Shown here: positions 44,701 through 59,700 of the stretch, in pieces
Layout: every line of letters begins with the position of its first letter
Position numbering within the stretch: the stretch's first letter is position 1
DNA from: Trematomus loennbergii
Lineage: Eukaryota; Chordata; Actinopteri; Perciformes; Nototheniidae
Length of the DNA stretch: 64,000 bases
Reading direction: 5' to 3'
Assembly (NCBI GenBank): GCA_012861695.1
Contig: JAAOOA010001136.1
Span: forward strand, 62,001-126,000
Translations under genes and position numbers: made by a program
The notes under the pieces: generated by a model
Databases searched by the model: none
What the model saw: the letters and a program-made list of their open reading frames with translations, nothing else
Told to the model about the DNA's origin: nothing

Positions 44701-47700
44701 GCCGTCAGACTTTTTAGGATCAATCGAGTGCAAACCCTGTAAGACTTCAGAGACCGAGAAATAAGCGAAATCAAAAACAGGGGAGTTCATCTTGACTATG
44801 GCTGTGAGTACGACCATTTAGAGAGTCATGACTTTGCTCATCAAAAATGTGACCAGCCTTTTTGAAGTGAGCATTAAAGGCATTAGACATACCATCTGAA
44901 TCTGAAATAAAAGAATCACTGACCTTCAGTTTTTGTGGGAAACTAGAAACCTTCTTGTTCTGAAGTGATTTAATTGTTTTCCAGAATTAGAATGGTCATT
45001 AAAACAATCAGTGGTTAAGCTCAGATAGTAATCAGCTTTAGCTTTTTTAATAAGGGCAGAACATTTATTTCTGAGGACACGAAAAAGAAGCCAGTCATCA
45101 CTAGTGTTAGACTTTCTAGCTAAGGACCATTGCTTATTTCGATCATGAATGAGATCAGATAGTTCTCTAGTAAACCATGGAGTGTTCCTATTCTTAACTC
45201 TGAATTTTCTAAGGGGGGCATGTCTATTAATAATCGATAAAAAGTGATCAATAAAAAATTGGACGGCAACATCAAGATGGAATTAACGCTGTGAAGTGCC
45301 ATTTAACCTCCGCCAGATCGTGTAGGAAAGCCTGCTCAGAGAAGTGTTTGAAGCAGCGCCTGAGCACAATAAGGCCCTTGGCTTTGGGCAACTTAGTGCT
45401 CCTAACGCAAGCGATAGTGCAATGGTCACTGATATCATTAGGAAAAACACCAACAGACACATACTTATGAGCTGCATTTGTTAGAATGACATCTATAAGG
45501 GTATCGTTATTGGGTTTGGCAGGGTTTATTCTAGTGGGACTATCAATAAGCTGAGTTAAGTTCAAAGAATCACAAACCTGCTTAAACTGTGAAGATTTAT
45601 CACTTAACCAGTCCCAATTTAAATCACCCAATAAAATGATTTCAGAAGAAAACTTAGACAACAATTCAGTAAGGCTAGTAGTTGCATCCATGATGGCCGA
45701 TGGAGGCCTATAACAGCCAATAACAGTGAGAGGAGCATTTGCTATAGTTATTTGGACTGCTAGCAACTCAAATTGCCTTGGAATTGAAATTGAGTGAAGG
45801 ACAGAGCACTGTAGTTTCTCAGCAGTGTATATTGCAACACCACCAGCTCTGCCCTTACGATCCTCTGAATACATTATATCCATCAATGTGAATAACAGTG
45901 TCAGTGACAGAGGTTTTAACCAGGTTTCAGAAACTACAACAATATCAGGCTTAGCAACTAAAACCAGGTCTTGAAATCACTTTAAGTCTATATTGCGTAA
46001 TAATTGATTGCGCACCTTGGAGGTGAAGTGCAGGCATATTGTCATTCAAGAGAGAATACAATGCGTAGTTCTTTTGGAAACATGTTTTTCTTTTAGCCTA
46101 TTTACCTCATTAACGTTAATAATACTCATTACATTGACACATGCATTATTTGTGATTAAAATAGTGGTTGTTGGTAATGTATTAGCGACCCCCACAGATG
46201 TATGATTTCACTGCTTTCATAGGAGCTCAGACCCCTCCTTATGGGAGCTCAGCTCCCATTGGCTCCCACATAACTCGAACCCTGGGGTAGAGGGTCATGG
46301 GTGCAAGTGGAAGGTTTCATCCTGCGGATGATGTCATCAACCTCTTGCTGAGATATCTCCAGGAAGCAGCAGAGAGGCTGGAGAATCCCAGGCTGTGGGT
46401 CGACAGTAGACTCAGAAAGAGCGCAGGAGCTGGAGAGAAGAGAGTAAATGGTGTCGACTTTGGTCCTAAAGAACGTAATGGAGCTATTGCACAGCTCTTC
46501 TGTGGTATTGGTGTGTGAAAGAGTTTGTGGCTTGAGGAAATTATAAATAGTGGAGAAAAGCTGCTTGGAGTTTCACAGATGTTTATTGATGATGTCGGAG
46601 TAGAACTGTGACGTGTTTTGTTGTGTGACTTTGAATAGGCGTTTTGATGTTCTCGATAATCTGTGAAAAGTGAGTCCAAATGCCGCTCGAGTATACGCCC
46701 AGCTGCCTTCATGTTCTGTAGCTCTGAAGTGCACCAGGGGCTGAGCTTGAGAAGAGTTCAGCCTCCTGACAGCCTGGTGGAAAAAACTGTTCTTTAGTCG
46801 GATGGTATTCCACCTCAGGCTGCGGAACCTCCTCCCTGAAGGCAGGAGGGTGAAGAGGCAGGTGGAGGGATGGGTGGGGTCACCAACAATGCTGAGTGCT
46901 TTGCGGGTGAGGCGGGTGTTGTAGAGGTCCAGGAGTGATGGGAGTGAGGCACCGATGATCCTCTCAGCTGTGTTCACGACGCGCTGCAGGGTCTTGCGGT
47001 TGGATGCTGTGCAGCTTCTGAACCACATCGTGATGCAGCTGCTGAGGACGCTCTCGATGGCGCCTCGGTAGAAGGAGTGCCTGATGCTCCTGCTCTCTTC
47101 AGTTTGCTAACGAAGTAGAGGCCTGCTGGGCTTTCTTGGTGATTGACGTGGTGTTGTTACTCCAGGAGAGGTCCCCTGTGATGTGCACCCCCAGGAATTT
47201 GGTGCTGCTCACCTGCTCCACAGCAGCACCACCGATGGTCAGTGGGTGGGGTGTTGGGTGTAGGTTCTCCTGGAGTCGACAACAATCTCCTTTGTTTTCT
47301 CCACATTGAGAAAGAGATTGTTGTCTATGCATGTGTGTGGGGAATATCCAGTAATTGTAATAACTCAGCTGCAGGGGGCAGGAGGGGTGTCAACGTGGAT
47401 GTTCAAATCCCCAAGTATGACAGATGTTGAACAGAGTGAAGTTAATTTATCTCTGAGATGAAGGCTGGATTTGGTTTGGGTGGTTGGTAAATGAGAAAAA
47501 TATTCCTGGGGAAAATAAATTGTAGTTTGCAAAGCGAAAAAACTACTAAGTAGATGTATATAACTATGTAGCAAAGTAGCTTGCTAGAGTGCAGAGAGAA
47601 CTGAAATTGGCTCAGAGGGAGAAGCAGCAACAGACCGTGCGAGCGTCCTCACCAAACGTCTCCTACACAAAACTCACACTATCGCTCATTAGCTAAATCA

Positions 47701-50700
47701 GTAAATACTGACAATATATTTGATTCAAAACAATATAAAATGTTGGTCTTCTGTTTAGTTAACTTATGAAGTGATAAAGTATTATGCACTATTCTGACTC
47801 CAATAATAACATGTATCTTTATCTTGTAGGCCACATCTGACAACACGGTTTTACCAAATGGAATCGTCCAAGGACATGCCTACACTGTCACAGGTGTGAA
47901 ACAGGTGAAGGTTTTTAAATATTTTAACATCATTCTATCTATCCAGTATACATTATTTGGGCTCTGAATTTTGAAAGTTTTAAGGTAATAAAGGCTTAAA
48001 AGTGGGGTAGGTAAGTTTGAGAAACCGGCTCGAGATACACTTTTTGTTATATTCCATGGAATGCTCTTAACATCCCGATAGCAATGCATATCTTAAGGCG
48101 AGACACGGCAGGCAAAAACATTGTTTTTCCTGCACTGGTCAATTTTGAGATTTTGTGCTATTTTGTGCTATTTTGATTCCATTTTCTTTCAGGCTTTTGG
48201 AAGGAAAACGTACAAAATACACATTTAAGTGTTTATTTTACTATAGTTTGTCTATTTGCGTCTGTAGATTTCTCCTACATTCATCAAAAGTTAGCATTCT
48301 AACGTAACATAAAGTACCGCGACCGCTGTTTGCACCATGTCTTCAGAGGTATCGTTGGAAAGCTCCGTTTCTCCTGCACAATCTCATCGGATCCAAATAT
48401 GGTCATTTCCTTTGTATCAGCAACCAATCGTGAAAGTGCAAAGGGGTCTTAAACCAAGAAACGAAATCTCATTGGCTGGTGTCAATTTCTGACAACGTGA
48501 CTCGTTCAGATGCGTCACGTGGTGTGCTAAAGCACTTCCTGGTTAGCTTTCCGCTAGAAATTTAAATCTGAAAATGGCAAAATAACGGAGAAAAAAACGT
48601 TCACAGAGAAGACGACAACAATTCTCTTTTGCACGAAGCAAGGTTATACAAAAAACAAATGACCCCGAACATGAAATACCTTCATGGAGTGCGTCGATGC
48701 GCAAGCTATCATCCAGATAACAGGAGGGTTTAGCTAGAGTGACACTGCAATCTTTAAAGGTCGTTTTCTCAAAATGAGTTTTTTCTCCTACTCTGAGTTC
48801 GAAATTTCCACTTCAGTAGCAGTTACATACACCAAACCTTCCAGTTATATTCCTATCAATATTATGAAGGCTTTTACAGAAGGGTTTGGTCATATATAAT
48901 TCATAGCCTGAATTATATAACATTTTATACCTAAAAACATGGTGAAAATTGGCCCGGCTAAAATAACTGGATGGCCTACCTGCCTGTCAGCCTTCCATCT
49001 GTGCACAAACTTATCTCGTGCCCTCATTGGTCATGTTCGCGTTCGTGTGTGTTGGAGGAGGGGCTCTGTAAGGAAGTGGCAGATTTTTTCCGGCTGTGTA
49101 TTTTCAAATTCTAGCGCACTCGAGCTGGTTTCTCCAAAATTACCTACCCCACCTTTAAGTTGCAATATACGCTATCAGGGTATACCTATGATTCAGATTC
49201 CCGGATGGGATTGCCTGCACACGGGTCGCACAATTGCGAGAACTGAGCTGCTAACGATGCTAACAATAGTGTTAACCTGCATGAGGAAGTGGAGGGTAGG
49301 CGATGCTCCTGGTTAGGAAGCTAATTACTAGCCAGTCAGACATGAAAGAAGTTCACATGCGGGGCCGGATCAGCTATCAACACAAAAATCATGGAAGCCC
49401 TATTTACAACGAATACAGATGTCTTCCATATCAATACGTACATACAGTATGCTATATTAATGTGAATCTGAAAGTCATATACAGCACCTTCGGGTTGGCA
49501 TCCATTCTGTACTCGTATGTGTTTACAGTTAAGTTTACAGTACATTTGAATTTTATGGGACGAAAAATATTCATGTTTTCTCCGGTCATTGCTGGTCAGA
49601 TTCTGAGCCGAGGGCAACCGGTAAACCTGGTGCGTTTGTGGAACCCCTGGGGCCAACAGGAGTGGATCGGAGACTGGAGTGACAAGTAAAAATGACACAG
49701 TGACTGTTTCACAGAGAAATTGCTTTTATCTGTTGCTTCGGAGATAAAAGACTGAGATAATTTTTCAAGTCAATACATTCCAGACATGTTCATTTTAGCA
49801 CAAAGGCAAATTACTAAGAGTGCTTTGCCAACAATCCATGTTATGATAATCACCTCTAAAGAGTTCAAACACACTTATTGATGCTTTTGATCAGAGCCAT
49901 GACAATCTTTCCTGCAACCATGTGCAGTTTATAATAACCTTTATAAACTGTTAGCAGTGATTAAAAGTAAAGCATGGCAATGGAAGCCAAGTTATGTCTT
50001 CTTTGATCATATCTCTAAGGCTTTTTTTTTTTTTATTATTTAAGAATGTACATTATTTTACATCAGTTAATGAAAATATATGCTAGTGAGGGTGAGATAT
50101 CCTGAACAATAGTGCCTTGTATGCCAATTTTTTAGCTTTTTCAAACTCAATGTAAACTTTATAAATAGGGCTTTTAACTGCTGCTTTAAGTCTAAGCTAA
50201 AATACTGTTGCTCCTCGAAACCATCTACTCTTTGCCCATATTTGCAAAAGTGCATATGGTCAAGAAAACAACAACCTGCCAACCCTTATATGCTCTTGAT
50301 CATGAGTTTGCCCACTTGCGCACAACAAATGTAATTGCCTTTTGCTGTGATATATTAAGAACAAATCTATAATAATATTGCCTCTTCTCTTGGCTTCGTG
50401 AAAAAAAAGGTCTCCTTTGTGGCAGACCGTGAGTCCTCAAGATCGTGAAGTGTGCCTTTCTGTGGCTGATGATGGGGAGTTTTGGTAAGCATGCTGAAAT
50501 CTACAGTTGACAAATGTTACACTCATTTCTAAAATAATAAATGTGCATGCTGATGTATAGCTCACTTAGAGTAGAGCTGGCGACCCATATGGTGCTCAGT
50601 GTTTCCCCTAGGATGGAGTCATAGCAGCGGTGCTAAGGCACGTGGGCCCAGCATAATGTGAGCGAGGAGCGCGTGGAATTTTTTTGTGTGTGCGCGTGCG

Positions 50701-53700
50701 AAGTGCGCCCCGCCAATTTGTTTCTATGTGTCTGCCAGCACAAGAAAGGCTCTTGAGGCCTAGTACCAGGGCCGGTTCTAGACAATTTGCTGCCCTAGGC
50801 GAGTTTTATATATAAAGAATAAATGAAAAATCTCTACAAAAGACAAATACACTACAAAAACAGAAACTTATTGACATAGGTAATATACGTCAAAATGGCT
50901 TCAAATGTATTCAATATTGTATGAACATGTTTTAATTGGGGGGTGGACGTCACATCCTCTAGGGGGGTCCGGGGGTATGCCGGACCCCCCTAGATTGAAG
51001 ATGATCTTCAATCTGGTGCACTTTGAGCACACAATTACTAGAGACCTGATCTAGGGGGTACAACTCTAAAACACCCATATGAAAAAGATCGGTTTACATT
51101 TTAATAATCAAATAAGTATATGAACATAACCAATAACCTACCATAGCCAATAACAAATAAATGTAACTTATTTTATTTTTGTTGTTCATTTATATCTTAT
51201 TTTACCTTAACATTTATTAAGGTAAAATAAATAGCGCCGCCGCTATTTGTATATAGGGGAAACACTGGGTGCTCGTGTAACCCCGCCCGGTGTAGTATCC
51301 CCTCGGCAACAGATCACTCAGAGCTGGTGATTACTTCAGTTTAATTCTGCATTGCAGTGGACAGAACATAAAAAGGACATGTGGGCTGCGTTCCTTTTAA
51401 GAGATCCTCACACGCTATATGTTTTACAAAATGTTTGCATTTCTCACAAAAGAAATGTTCAGTTAACAACAAAACATCAGTTATCGTATAGTGGTAGTAT
51501 ATTTTTCCTAAGCAATGTGAAACATTCAACATAAACAAACTGGTATACAAAACTCACATACCTGCATTTCAGTGGACAGAACATAAAAAGGACACGTGAG
51601 CTGCGTTCTGTTGGGAAAATCTCCCACAAGCCATTGCCATAACATAGCTGATGCGGGCACACGTTTGTGACACCAGATGGCGTAATTCTCCAATTTAACA
51701 AGGATTTTACACCAACCCTTATAACGCTGTTACCAGTGGCGTTTTTATATGTACAAAAGTGGTGGGGCACAAAAAACTTAGATGTCTATATATAAGCTTC
51801 TGCAGTGACGTGCAGTGAGGTTCATGGCTGGTGAGGCACTGGCACTGACTCTTCAGGTTTACAAATATTATATTTTGACCTAAACCAAAATATAATATTA
51901 TTTTCAAAAGCTTTTTTTGTCTGATGCTTCGATTAATTTTAAACAGACAGTTCAACAAAAGGATACCCAAAAAATGTAATTTTATCATTTAATATTGAAT
52001 TGTTCTCTCATAGTAAGATCCCATTTTCAATAAAATTGCGGTCTTACCTTGACATGAAGATGAAGTCCATTTGTCTATCCTTCTGGACAAAAATGTCTAT
52101 TACTTTTTTGTAAAAGTCCTCCTTATCTTCTTGTAGTTTCAAAAGTCTATCATAAATCTAATCGATAGATTTATGATTAAAAAATTATAAAAGTAGGGTA
52201 GACATGTGGATATTATCCGGCTGAACAAAACGTGCATTTATCTAACAGGTACGTTTCCCACAGATCTTATTTCGAGCTATTTTCTAAAATCCTATGGAGA
52301 AATCTCATTGCTTTTTTGTCGAGGATGCCATGCGCAGCTTACTTCCTGGTTTTAGGACGCGTCACTGCACCTCTCTCGTCTCCTCTTCACACACCACACT
52401 TTTCGCGGCACACGTACTTACAGCCAATCAGCTCTGAATTATGTGAGATGACGTATGGTGGGGATGGCAGCTCAGTGCCCCTATGGTCATTATTTTTTTG
52501 CCACACACATTAAATAGGAAAATACTCTGAGCATGCGCAGTGTAGTTTTTACAGTCACCGTTCACTTAGACAGTGAGAGGGAGGGGCATGATCAGGTTTT
52601 GTCCCACATGGCTCTAAACAGCTCAATAGGCACACACTGTAGACACTAATTAGAAGAACACAGACTAAAACAGCAATGTACAGACGAATCAGATGATTAA
52701 CCATGATCTTAAAATATATTTTATATTTTTTTTTATTCATTATTTGTAATACTTTCTGCTGACACTAGGTGGGGCTGTGCCCCACCTGCCCCTCATGACC
52801 AGTCGCCACTGGCTGTTACACTCGGTCACCAATCCCCGTGGGGAGGACCCGGGTTCGAAATTAAGCCTGGGACCATTCCCCGTGTTATACCCTCGGACTC
52901 CCCCTTTCAACTCTCGTCAATAAAAGGAACTGGAGGCCGAAAAATATCAATAAAATAACAAATGTGTAATATGTTGTGAAATACTCATACAAATACATTG
53001 TAGCAACTAAAACTAATTGTAGAACATTAGTACATTAACTAGTTTGTATTTTGAAACTATAGTTTAACATATAATAGGTACAGTGTACGTAGATCAACTC
53101 AATATGTAGGGTTCCTGAGGCCAATGTCGGTGTTCTTTTTTCATTAATGACCACCTCGCTGCACATTATCTTGCTTATTACATGGCTACATACTAAATAA
53201 ACCAACAATTGATTGAGAAATTAATTTAATGATTTAAAATTCTGCTAAGAAAAATAAGTGAGTTTCACGGCGTACCAACTACTGGAACTGGGGCGACAGC
53301 AACGTAACTTAAAAAGACGGCAGCACTGATGGAGGTTTTCTGTAACTGTCCAAGTCTGATCACATTTTTCTTGTCCATTAACCAGTCTTTAAACACTGCC
53401 AGAGCCCATACGGTGTCCCTGTTAGTGTTCACTTCCTGTCTGTCTTCTTCTGCTGTTCCTGTTTAATTCCAGTCTTCTTCTGCTGTTCCTGTTATTGTTT
53501 TCTTCTACTGTTCCTGTTAGTGTTTACTTCCTCTCTGTCTGATTTATCTGAGGTCTAGGCGACAGGCTATCCATCATGAATCCAACGTTTAGTGCTCTCA
53601 ACAAATATAAAAATGAATATTCTCAATGTATTCAATTATGATGGAGAAAACTAATGTTTGTTGTCCACAACTGACTTTTACCGGACTTCTTTCTGCGGAT

Positions 53701-56700
53701 TGATATGACTGCACATAGTGACTTGATCTTCCTTAGCAACAGTTTGTTTTCCTTAGCAGCTGTGTGTTAACAAGAAATAACAACCTCTGAAATGTCCAAT
53801 TTGAGCAATCAGAATTTAGTATTTGATTTAGCTGTGTAATAATCCTGATTGATATTGTAACTCTAGATTATAAATTGATTATATGTTCAGTAACATCTAT
53901 AGAATATCTATGCAGATTGTATTTGGATGGCTTTCTTAAACTAGTTGAATTGTCTTTTTCTTTGATGGATCAAGTAAACAAACTAAAACAACAGTGAGTA
54001 ATCAAAAGTGATCTCTGATGTCACTAGGATGACCCTGGAAGACTTCTGCAGGTTCTATAGTGATCTGGACATCTGCTGCCCATCTCCCGACTTCCTTGAT
54101 GGAAATACTTCTTGCCACTGGAAGACCTCCCGCTATGAGGGCCGATGGGTTGCAGGAACAACTGCCGGAGGATGCGCGAATAATAGTGGTAGGCTACTTA
54201 GAAAACGAATACTCAACTAATACACTATACTAAAAACTTAAATCACTTGCTAAAACAGCTATAGTCTTTTTTATTTAGACGATACAGAAACAGCTTAAGT
54301 TTTATGAAGTTTCATCCAATCACACGTTGTGAATAAGACCATTGTTGTGCCGTCTTTTTGGGTCCTGCTCAATTTTAATTTGACGAATAATTCCGGTGGT
54401 CAGATTGAATACAGCCCGCAGCTTCGGTTTATAATATATTACTTATGGCCCACTCGCACTGTCAAACAGAATAAATCTTTCAAATGTAATCCCTCCTTTC
54501 ACCGCATGGTGGCAGCACCTCTCTAAGGGGCCTTACAAATGCCGGAATTTAAGCCGATGGTGTTTGCGTTTGCCTTTTTCTGTTAAACACAACAGAGAGA
54601 GAAATAATTTCCCCTGTGAGGGATTAATAAAGTATGTCTTCTTCTTAAAGACGCTGTATTTTGGTTTTGGTATTTCCTGGTTTGTTTTGGGTGGATCCGC
54701 TCTAAAACCCGGAGCGGACTTTTTTGAATTGCCTGTTTCTGGGCCTATGAACTGGATTGAATTTATGTTGGGGTTTTAACTAACTGGACTCTTTGATTAA
54801 GAGGATTGAACTGTATATATTGACTCCTTTCACCACACACATTGCACACACACTGATCTTTTATGTGTTACTTTCCCCCATGAAATATATCTGACGAAAA
54901 TGGAAATTGATGTGTGATTTATTTTGTATTGCTTTTCAGTGATGGAGGAGATATTTCCTGAATTAATTAATTTGTGAGTGGTTTGAATGAAACATTTTCG
55001 TTTAATATTTTAGATTACTATTTGTCCGACTTGACTGGCACCCCACTTTATTCAAAATAGGTCAAACCAGCTTCAAAGTCTGAGGTATTCCATATAATCT
55101 ATTCAATGTTGTCTGACTCTCCAGATGTGAATGGAAGGCAGAATTGTGTTTTTAGAGTTGTTCACGCCTGAGAGGCTTGTATTTGATTCCATTGCCATTT
55201 CAAAAATAAAGATAATCGTGACAATGAAAATGGTGATATTACAGTGTATTTGTACGTTACTTTCATGTTTAAAAATGGCCCCCGTCATATTCACACTTTC
55301 AAATCTGGCCCTCTTTGAAAAAAGTTTGGACACCTCTGACATAAGGAGATCATTTGGTTATAACTTTTTAAAATCTGTAATCTTTGCCTTCCAGACAGTT
55401 TCTGGACTAATCCGCAGTACCGGGTCAAGATTGAGGAAGTACTCAGTGAATGTTCTGGGAAACAGGGTGAGAAGAACATGCTGTTGTCTCTGATGCAAAA
55501 GCCTGACAAGAGGAACAGACGTCTGGTCCAAAATCTCAGCATTGGATTCTATGTATTTGAGGTAAATATCACTCATTGTTTTTGTCCCATTGCAGAGATC
55601 TTTATGATATATAATGCAAAGACATGTTACAACATTTTTAGAGATACTGACATTAAAGTGGACCTATCATGCTATATTTGAATAATATAGTGTAGGACCA
55701 TACCTATATAAGGCATATTTATACTTTTTTTTTTTCAAAATACCAAACAGATCATGCATTTTAGCCATGCCTCATTTTGCTCAATTTGACCATTTCTAGC
55801 TCTGTTTTTGCAAGGGCTGATTCTGTGAGAACAGCACCATATACTGGCCTGGCATATGTACTACAGCGTCTCCAGTGCTTTCGAACAGCAATGGCCGTGG
55901 CTGTCTCCTCCTGATTGCTGGAGTTGGCCCAATAGCCGTAGCGCCACTGTCCTGACGTCAGGACAGTGTTCAAATCTGGATCAGTTTTTATCAGATCCGT
56001 TGCAGCCCCTTTTTAGAGATTTGGGTATGGAGGAAAATAGAGAGGGTTGTGTTTTCTGACACTTGGTGAGTTCCCTGGAACACCGGGGACACATATTCAT
56101 GTATAAAAGACGTACAAAAGTGCATTTTGCATGATAGGTCCCCTTTAAATGAAAGCAAACATAATGCTGTTTTTTCGATTAAGCCATTATTTATTTTTCA
56201 TTTAAAAAATCAGCAGTAATGTGACTCATGACACTACAAAGAAAACAACATTGTAATCATACCTGTAATATAAACTTTGAGTACAGCTTACTTACTCACC
56301 AAGAGCCTGTTTTATTTTTATTTTGGTACACCTCAAACTTTAAACTAATTTATTTTCCTCTGATTTCTTCGAAGGTGACTGAAGAAGTAAGTAACATTTT
56401 TATCCCAATCCTCATAGACAGTTAATGCCCGCCTACATTGTAAAGCTATAATATAAAACAATATTCTTTAACATTATTTATGACTGATTTTACAGTACAA
56501 GTCACGTAGTGGAAAGTTCCCAGCCTCGTTCTTCAACCCGAACAGACTTGCCTACCAAACTACAAAATACGAAAGCGCACGTGAGGTGATGGGGTTCCTG
56601 ATGCTAAAGCCTGGCGAGTACCTGATCGTACCGTCCACCTATAATCCCAATGAGACTGCCACCTTCATCCTGACCATCCTCTCCAAGTCAGAGACCCACG

Positions 56701-59700
56701 TCCAGTAAGCATTCTCAACTTAACTCTTCAAAAGCTTGTAAAGACATATGCAACACAAAATGAGTTCCTGGTAAAAAGTAAACGGCTGTTCAACAGTGTT
56801 GGGGAAGTTACCCGAACACTGTTCAATCACAGGCATAGCAAGTTAAAACTACATTACTTCATTAGCCGCACAAATAATTTCTTAAAAATTCATTTATACA
56901 ACTCCTAAGCCAAGAGAACAACTGATTATTGAGTACTCCATCACACCTATGGAGTACTAAAGGTTATTTTTTACGCGGTGTTGTCGCACTTCTGGTTACC
57001 ACCTCTTGCTGTTCTTGTTGACCAGAACTTTCCACAAGCAATGTCCTGATGTCTCGTCTTTCTTTTCAGTGAGAATTCGGATGGCCATTACCACGAACAA
57101 CAGGAAGTGATGGTGTGCATGTTTTTTAAATACAGATGGATAGATAGATATATAGATGTTCTGTTACATGTTGTTTACTAGGTTGATAACATTGATATAA
57201 TTTGAACATTATTGCATTGGTTCATCTCGAGCTGAAAGCACTCAATATATTGCAGGACAAAGGAACTGAAAATGAGGAGAACGACGAAAAGAAGAAACAC
57301 TTTTTCCGTCAATACTCTGACAAGGTAATTGATGTAGACCCTTTGCAAAGAAAAGTTTCAGAGATTTTGTTGTCTTTTGTACTGCCTCCATTGTTGTGCT
57401 ATGCTAACAGTTGTAGTGTCCGTACGAATTGAGATTGGAATCGTTCCGATCATCTTGCTCTTACCATAAAGCCAAAAGCGATTTGGAAATGTCCTCCAAT
57501 TTAAATCGTCTGCGCTTGCATTTCTACACTTGACTTTCCACTTGAGCTATGTCATTATGCTTTTTAGTGTTGTTTGGCTTTTCTTCCTTGGATCAGTCAT
57601 TTAAGATTTGTTATCCCAACCGAAAAATGTGGGCATGCATTAATTTCCGATTAATATAGAAGGTAACCGAAGTTATGACAGCCAACATGTGAGCAAAATA
57701 CTGAATAAGTCCTTTCTTGTTCTCATTTCCAGTACGAAGAAGTGGATGCCGAGCAGCTCCAGAGGCTTCTAAATGAACAAATCCTGAAAGGTTTGAACTT
57801 TAAAACCCAGAGAGGCTTGACAACATATGATCTAAAACTATTACTAAACTAAATCAATTATTCAGTGAAGTGGCTGGATTTATTAACATTTAAAAGTGCT
57901 GTTTTTTTTACTTTTATTTAGGAGACTTGAAATCAGGAGGCTTCAGCATTGATGCCTGTCGCAGCATGGTTGCTCTGATGGATGTATCCTCTAATGTCAT
58001 TTTCATTGAGAATCATTGTGTAGAATTTGTTCTTGTTTCACACATATGAACAGATTTAAAGGTCAGGCTGAGACAGGAAACAATATCTAGTACAGTTATA
58101 TACCTTAATGTTTGACTAGACGTCAATCACTGGCAAACTCAATGGAGAGGAATTTGTTCGTCTCTGGAAGAAGGTCGTCGCGTACAAGGTAAAAGGAACT
58201 CAGTAAAGTTTAAAAATGTCACAGTAAAACAAAGCGGATTGTTGGATACCTAAAGGACATGACAGTATGAGTGTGCTCATTGCACCACCCATGAATGATT
58301 GGGTTAGGTTCTGTCATGATTTAGAGTTTGTGTTTTCTTACTGTGTTGTTTATAACTCACTGTTTTCTTTACCAGGACATTTTCTTCCGCACTGATGTTT
58401 CAAAGACGGGAACACTGTCATTGAGTGAGCTGAGGAATGCTATCATGGCGTCAGGTAGACAATCAGCCTATTCTTTTGTCTTCCATTGACAAAAAATAAC
58501 TGAATTGTGTGACAATACAAGTGTGACAGTATCATGGCTTAGTGAAGTTGAAAACCATTTGCAACATGTAATGAAAACAAGCCCTTAATTATGCAATAAC
58601 CTAAACTCTGATCCTATTTTTTATGTCAGGAAAGAGGGCCAGCGATGACATGCTGAACTTGTTGGCTCTGCGCTACGGTGCCTCCTCTGGACACATCACC
58701 CTGGAGAGCTTCATCAGTATGGTGCTGCGCTTCGACTGCATGAGCCGTAAGTACAGATGGGTAACCGATGACAGTACACAAATCCAAAAAGTACCAGAAT
58801 AATTGTATTGAAATGTTTTTATTGACTTTGAGTGTCTTTTTTGTGTAGTCAGCAAACAATTGCAATAGCCTCTTGCACACATAGTTTGCAGGATATTAAT
58901 GGAAGAATGTTCAGGCATAACAGGACATGTTACGTTTATTGTAACAATTCTCAATAACTTTCGGATGGTTTGCCATGAAATGTGTTATGGAAATGAAAGT
59001 TTATTAAAAGCTTTGGCAAAGGTCAAAAGTCAGTTCTCATGCATAGCCATTATCTGTCAATATTTTCCCTAAACAGTGCAAGCAGTAAACTTCTTTAACT
59101 AAGGATGAGTTATTTTGATGGCTCCTCGAATCCTACAACAAATTCCTAGCAAGACACCTGTGCCAACAATTTCTCTGACTATCTATATTGCTGGCCTTGC
59201 ATTTCAGAAAATACTATGCAAGTCTTGAATCTTATCAGCTGTTGGCTTAATGTGGGTTTAATAGAGCAGTCAGTAATAATTTGGTACCGCAAACAATCGT
59301 TGCTAACGGCAATCGGCAATCTCGATGAGGTACAGAAGCCATGTGCAATTCAAGACAACATTACACGGTCAAAATTCACTCACTGCATAAGTGTTCTGAA
59401 TCAAAGACATAAAGTGTACTGAGACACGTATCCGTAATTAAGACATAGCATGGGTTAGCAAGTGGAGGCTACAGTGCACCATTGGGTGGACTACTGTAAA
59501 TGTGCATTGTACCAGCAGCACCCCATTGATTCCTGTATAAAGCAGCGCAGGAGTCAAGCAACTTATTGAAGAGATGGTCGTATCCGGGTGACATTACGAA
59601 CATCTATCATGGCGTTTTAATAGACAGACATGTCTCCCTCTACTTTCATTTACAGTTTGTGGAATACTGCAATAACAATTTGTGTCTTTTTCAATAGAAA

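Larger units (their letters stand above)
43035..45990 (-). mobile_element. Near-complete LINE with endonuclease and reverse transcriptase, antisense in intron 5
   Basis: The 3' end is at low coordinates (TTTATTTAACC type). ORF pieces in order on the minus strand are endonuclease, degraded linker, reverse transcriptase and C-terminus. The copy at 19470-19972 is the same family. Frameshifts and stops at about 44130, 44610-45270 and others disable it. The clade is not certain (CR1/L2/I-related). Confidence 0.85.

Noticed and set aside
52840..52870. Possible tRNA gene from GGTTCGAAAT
   Set aside because: No cloverleaf, anticodon stem or box A could be drawn. A SINE remnant fits better.
55131..55493. 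120-residue + strand frame in front of calpain exon 10
   Set aside because: Only its last part overlaps exon 10, in another frame. The rest is intron and hAT remnant.
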